NCBI GenBank assembly: GCA_012512665.1
Contig: JAAZDU010000048.1
Span: 1 to 7,959, forward strand
DNA from: Bacillota bacterium
GTDB taxonomy: Bacteria; Bacillota; Dethiobacteria; DTU022; JAAZDU01
Direction of reading: 5' to 3'
DNA length: 7,959 nucleotides
The notes beneath the pieces were generated by a model. That model was not told the origin of the DNA. It made no database searches and saw only the letters and a list, made by a program, of their open reading frames with translations. Positions 5,846-7,959 of the stretch are shown one piece after another. Every line of letters begins with the position of its first letter. Within the stretch, counting starts at the first letter, position 1. Position numbers and translations under genes: made by a program.

Positions 5846-5858
5846 GGGAGAATCAAGT

Positions 5859-7073
5859 ATGCTGGCAGAAAAAGCACGCAAAGCTCTTGCAAAAAAGGCG
5901 GCCTACGGGTCCGATCTACTACTTCCCCATGGGGTTTCTACAGTAGAGGAGCGGTCGATCGACTCTTTGGAAAACCTGGATAAAAGGCTTAAGGAAGCTT
6001 CTCTTCTTTCGGGTTTTAACTCGGATGAATCTGGAAGGGCAGGTTCATATTTTCAAAAAAATAATGCTGTTATCTACCAGAAAGTGCAGGAGGCTTACCG
6101 CGGCCAGGTAGAGATTATGAGCATAGAAGAAGCCTTAGCGAAGTACTCATGGTTAAAGGAATACTACTGGCGCAATGTTCCCGTCGATATGGATAAGTAT
6201 ACTGCCCAGGTGGAACTCTGGGGCAGGGGTGGCTATTTCATACGCATCCTGCCGGGCGCCCGTGTAAAGCAGCCTATCCAGTCCTGCCTGCTTATGGATG
6301 AGGCCGGCGAATGCCAGAGAGTACATAATATTATTTTAGCTGAGGAAGGGTCTCAGGCACAGGTTATTACGGGCTGCACTACCAGCCCTTCAGTAAAAGA
6401 GGGCTATCACCTGGGGGTATCCGAATTTTACGTGAAGAAAGGGGCACACCTTACCTTTACCATGGTTCATAACTGGGCGGATGACTTCCATGTTAGGCCT
6501 CGCACGGGGATCATGGTTGAGGAAGATGGGACCTTTATTAACAACTATATTTTGTTAAAACCGCTGCGTTCAATCCAGTCTTACCCCCGCGCGGTGCTGC
6601 AGGGAGCCCGGTCACGAGCTCGCTTTAACACTATTGTCTACGGGCGACATGAATCTGAAATTGATCTGGGTTCACTCATCGAACTGAACGGCAGGGGGAC
6701 CCGGGGGGAAGCGATAAGCCGCTCCCTGGGTAGAGAGCGTGCCAAAGTGATGATGCGGGGTAGGTTAAAAGCGCGCAGCAATGATGCCCAAGCTCACCTA
6801 GAATGCCGCGGTATGCTTCTTTCCGAGGAGGCTGAAATAAATGCTGTCCCAGAGCTCTGGGTGGAAGGGGCTCCTCAAGCGAATCTTACGCACGAGGCAG
6901 CAGTAGGGCCTGTTAATGAGGAAGCGGTGGAATACTTGATGAGCCGGGGGTTGAGCAGGGACGAAGCTGTAAGCGCGATTATCCAGGGCTTCATGCAGGT
7001 TGGTATCCAGGGGTTACCGGATGTCCTCAATAACATGCTCGCCGATATTTTGTCTTTTGACTCAGGATCATAG
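5859..7073 (+). CDS. sufB: SufB/SufD-family Fe-S cluster scaffold (the only scaffold in the operon)
   Basis: This 404-residue cytosolic protein of the SufBD family is shorter than E. coli SufB (495), mainly at the N-terminus. A variable helical N-terminal part (about 1-110) is followed by the right-handed beta-helix core (about 115-330) and the C-terminal helices. The Cys essential in E. coli SufB (C405, in a TQCDS context) aligns with C316 in HLECRGMLL. The HE pair (H433-E434 there) aligns with H345-E346 in LTHEAAVG, followed by EYLMSRGLSRDEAVSAIIQGF as in SufB. Retention of these residues suggests a working scaffold rather than a SufD-like partner. ATG at 5859 is preferred: AAGGGAG (5844-5850), overlapping the sufC stop, is 8 bases upstream. 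With no second SufB/D gene it probably acts as a homodimer with SufC, as in the 'SUF-like minimal system' (SmsCB) described for anaerobes. Confidence 0.92.
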   Translation: MLAEKARKALAKKAAYGSDLLLPHGVSTVEERSIDSLENLDKRLKEASLLSGFNSDESGRAGSYFQKNNAVIYQKVQEAYRGQVEIMSIEEALAKYSWLKEYYWRNVPVDMDKYTAQVELWGRGGYFIRILPGARVKQPIQSCLLMDEAGECQRVHNIILAEEGSQAQVITGCTTSPSVKEGYHLGVSEFYVKKGAHLTFTMVHNWADDFHVRPRTGIMVEEDGTFINNYILLKPLRSIQSYPRAVLQGARSRARFNTIVYGRHESEIDLGSLIELNGRGTRGEAISRSLGRERAKVMMRGRLKARSNDAQAHLECRGMLLSEEAEINAVPELWVEGAPQANLTHEAAVGPVNEEAVEYLMSRGLSRDEAVSAIIQGFMQVGIQGLPDVLNNMLADILSFDSGS

Positions 7074-7158
7074 GTTTCACGGAAGATGACTCCAGACAAA
7101 ACTTCTTTCGTCTAAACTGCTTGTGAATGTCTTTGGGAATTGGCAGTTAATAATACTT

Positions 7159-7289
7159 GTTAAAATTTTAGGGACAGGCTGTATAAAGTGCCGGAAGCTG
7201 GAGCAAGAAACGAATAGCTCTTAGCCGACCTGGGAGTAGATGCCGAAGTTAAAAGAGTAACAGACATTAAGAACAGATGCAGAATTTAA
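7159..7289 (+). pseudogene. Remnant of a thioredoxin-like 'redox-active disulfide' protein (frameshifted, 3' end lost)
   Basis: Frame one (7159-7221) reads VKILGTGCIKCRKLEQETN before a TAG stop at 7222. It carries the GTGCxKCxKLE active site of the small thioredoxin-fold family (MTH895-like, Thioredoxin_3), with redox CxxC codons within 7180-7191. Reading resumes in another frame at about 7218 as LLADLGVDAEVKRVTDIK, the next segment of the same fold, and stops at 7287. A one-base loss (or two-base gain) around 7213-7218 explains the shift. The usual second half of the protein, with its TPALVINGK-like block, is absent, and no ATG or ribosome site precedes the first frame. The gene is therefore broken in at least two ways. 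It lies between sufB and the GNAT gene. The identification rests on clear residue agreement across both frames. Confidence 0.82.
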
Positions 7290-7307
7290 ACACGAGGTGT
7301 TAAAAAG

Positions 7308-7733
7308 GTGAAAGTTAAAAAAGATAATTACTTAATAACAGATGATAAGAATAATATTGATATTGAGTATGTTATTTATAATTTACATAAAACGTATTGG
7401 GGAAAACATAGAAAAAGAGAAGCTATTATAAGGTCAATAGAAAATTCTATATTTATTTCTTTGTTTTACAATATGAAGCAGATAGGTTTTTCTAGGATAG
7501 TTACAGATAATGCTACTTTTGCCTGGATTGCAGATGTATTTGTTGATGAAAAATATAGGGGACGTGGTCTTGGGAAATGGCTTGTGAAAAACACAATAAA
7601 TCATCCTGACATAAAAGATATAGAATTGCAGCTATTAAAAACTAAAGATGCCCATGGTTTATATGAGAGGTTTGGATTTACCAAGGATGATGTTTCTGAT
7701 TGCCTGACCAGAAGAAAATGCAATTTAGATTAG
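7308..7733 (+). CDS. GNAT-family N-acetyltransferase, substrate unknown
   Basis: This 141-residue cytosolic protein has the GNAT fold, which transfers acetyl from acetyl-CoA to an amine. Motif A, the CoA pyrophosphate loop, is clear: IADVFVDEKYRGRGLGKWLV (74-93) with the RGRGLG turn at 84-89. The C-terminal motif B-like AHGLYERFGF (115-124) is also typical. The length is normal for a single-domain member. Substrate cannot be inferred. The GTG start at 7308 is supported by GAGGTG (7294-7299), 8 bases upstream. The gene is visibly richer in A+T, with many ATA and AAA codons, than sufC/sufB to its left. It begins 18 bases after the thioredoxin-like remnant stops, which suggests arrival by horizontal transfer or rearrangement. 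No transposase or repeat is seen at its edges. Confidence 0.88.
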   Translation: MKVKKDNYLITDDKNNIDIEYVIYNLHKTYWGKHRKREAIIRSIENSIFISLFYNMKQIGFSRIVTDNATFAWIADVFVDEKYRGRGLGKWLVKNTINHPDIKDIELQLLKTKDAHGLYERFGFTKDDVSDCLTRRKCNLD

Positions 7734-7788
7734 CACAACAGCGGCAACGGTGCATCCTGTGGCGTAGCTAAGGTAAGAATCCAGCTTC

Positions 7789-7959
7789 TTAAAAGATTTC
7801 TTGCCTTTGTTCTTCAGCTTCTGTTAATTCTTTTTTGCTTATTTGTAGTTCGTCTGTTTTTAGCTGGTTTTGAAAATAAAGGCTCCTGCTGGGTAGGGCA
7901 ACGGATACGCCTTCCTTTTCCAGTATCTCCATAATTTTAAAGTTTATATCCTCTTTGAC
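7789..7959 (-). CDS. MscS-family mechanosensitive channel, C-terminal part (runs off the right edge)
   Basis: The last 56 residues of a protein encoded on the minus strand are in the window, ending at a TAA (7791-7789). The stretch EDINFKIMEILEKEGVSVALPSRSLYFQN is the last strand/helix section of the MscS cytoplasmic cage, where 'EGI-FAFPTRTLY'-like sequence is the family hallmark. A hydrophilic 25-residue tail rich in E, K and Q follows and ends in QEIF. The pore helices and channel class cannot be seen. MscS channels open under membrane tension and release solutes on hypo-osmotic shock. The gene converges on the GNAT gene with 55 bases between them and no clear terminator. Confidence 0.82.
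   Translation of the reverse strand, partial: VKEDINFKIMEILEKEGVSVALPSRSLYFQNQLKTDELQISKKELTEAEEQRQEIF

Noticed and set aside
5811..5858. N-terminal extension of SufB overlapping the end of sufC
   Set aside because: AAGGGAG at 5844-5850 is ideally placed for ATG 5859. The extension merely reads the sufC end in another frame.
7734..7788. Possible lost 3' half of the thioredoxin-like gene beyond the GNAT gene
   Set aside because: I looked for a TPALVINGK-like block or the usual C-terminal helix in all three frames and found only a weak, unconvincing likeness.
7734..7788. Shared terminator between the GNAT and MscS genes
   Set aside because: TTAGC at 7731-7735 and GCTAA further on can pair, but the stem is short and interrupted and has no T-run on either strand.

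Overview
The window looks like chromosome from an anaerobic Firmicute, most likely a Clostridia/Peptococcaceae-type organism. This is inferred from strong AGGAG-type ribosome binding sites, sigma-A-like promoters, the CsoR/CopA pair, a two-gene sufC-sufB cluster and moderate GC. No rRNA, tRNA, CRISPR array or intact insertion sequence is visible. All of it reads as ordinary housekeeping and accessory sequence. I find no convincing large new system, but several small features deserve a second look.

Layout, left to right. (1) Positions 1-1113, minus strand: a copper-response operon made of a CsoR repressor gene and the N-terminal 236 codons of a CopA-type copper P-type ATPase that runs off the left edge. 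Its promoter carries a G-run palindrome that is very probably the CsoR operator. (2) Positions 1155-3007, plus strand: a divergent unit with a conserved protein of unknown function (DUF6530-like) and an MFS efflux transporter of the macrolide-efflux (DHA3) type. (3) Positions 3053-3537: a yjbQ-family gene with its own promoter and a perfect inverted repeat between the -35 and -10 boxes. (4) Positions 3611-4624, minus strand: an EamA/DMT transporter with a near-consensus promoter, divergent from a small two-helix membrane protein gene (4778-4990). (5) Positions 5117-7073: sufC-sufB, a minimal Fe-S cluster assembly operon with one scaffold protein and no SufD, SufS or SufU next to it. (6) Positions 7159-7289: the frameshifted and 3'-truncated remnant of a thioredoxin-like 'redox-active disulfide' protein. 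It is followed immediately by an AT-rich GNAT acetyltransferase gene that looks acquired. (7) Positions 7789-7959, minus strand: the C-terminal end of an MscS-type mechanosensitive channel running off the right edge.

How the genes work together: CsoR and CopA form a complete sense-and-export circuit for Cu(I). SufC and SufB form the ATPase/scaffold core for Fe-S cluster building. Copper damages exposed Fe-S clusters, but the two operons are about 4 kb apart with unrelated genes between, so no functional link is claimed. No strong intrinsic terminator was found between any of the genes, including the two convergent junctions (3538-3610 and 7734-7788).
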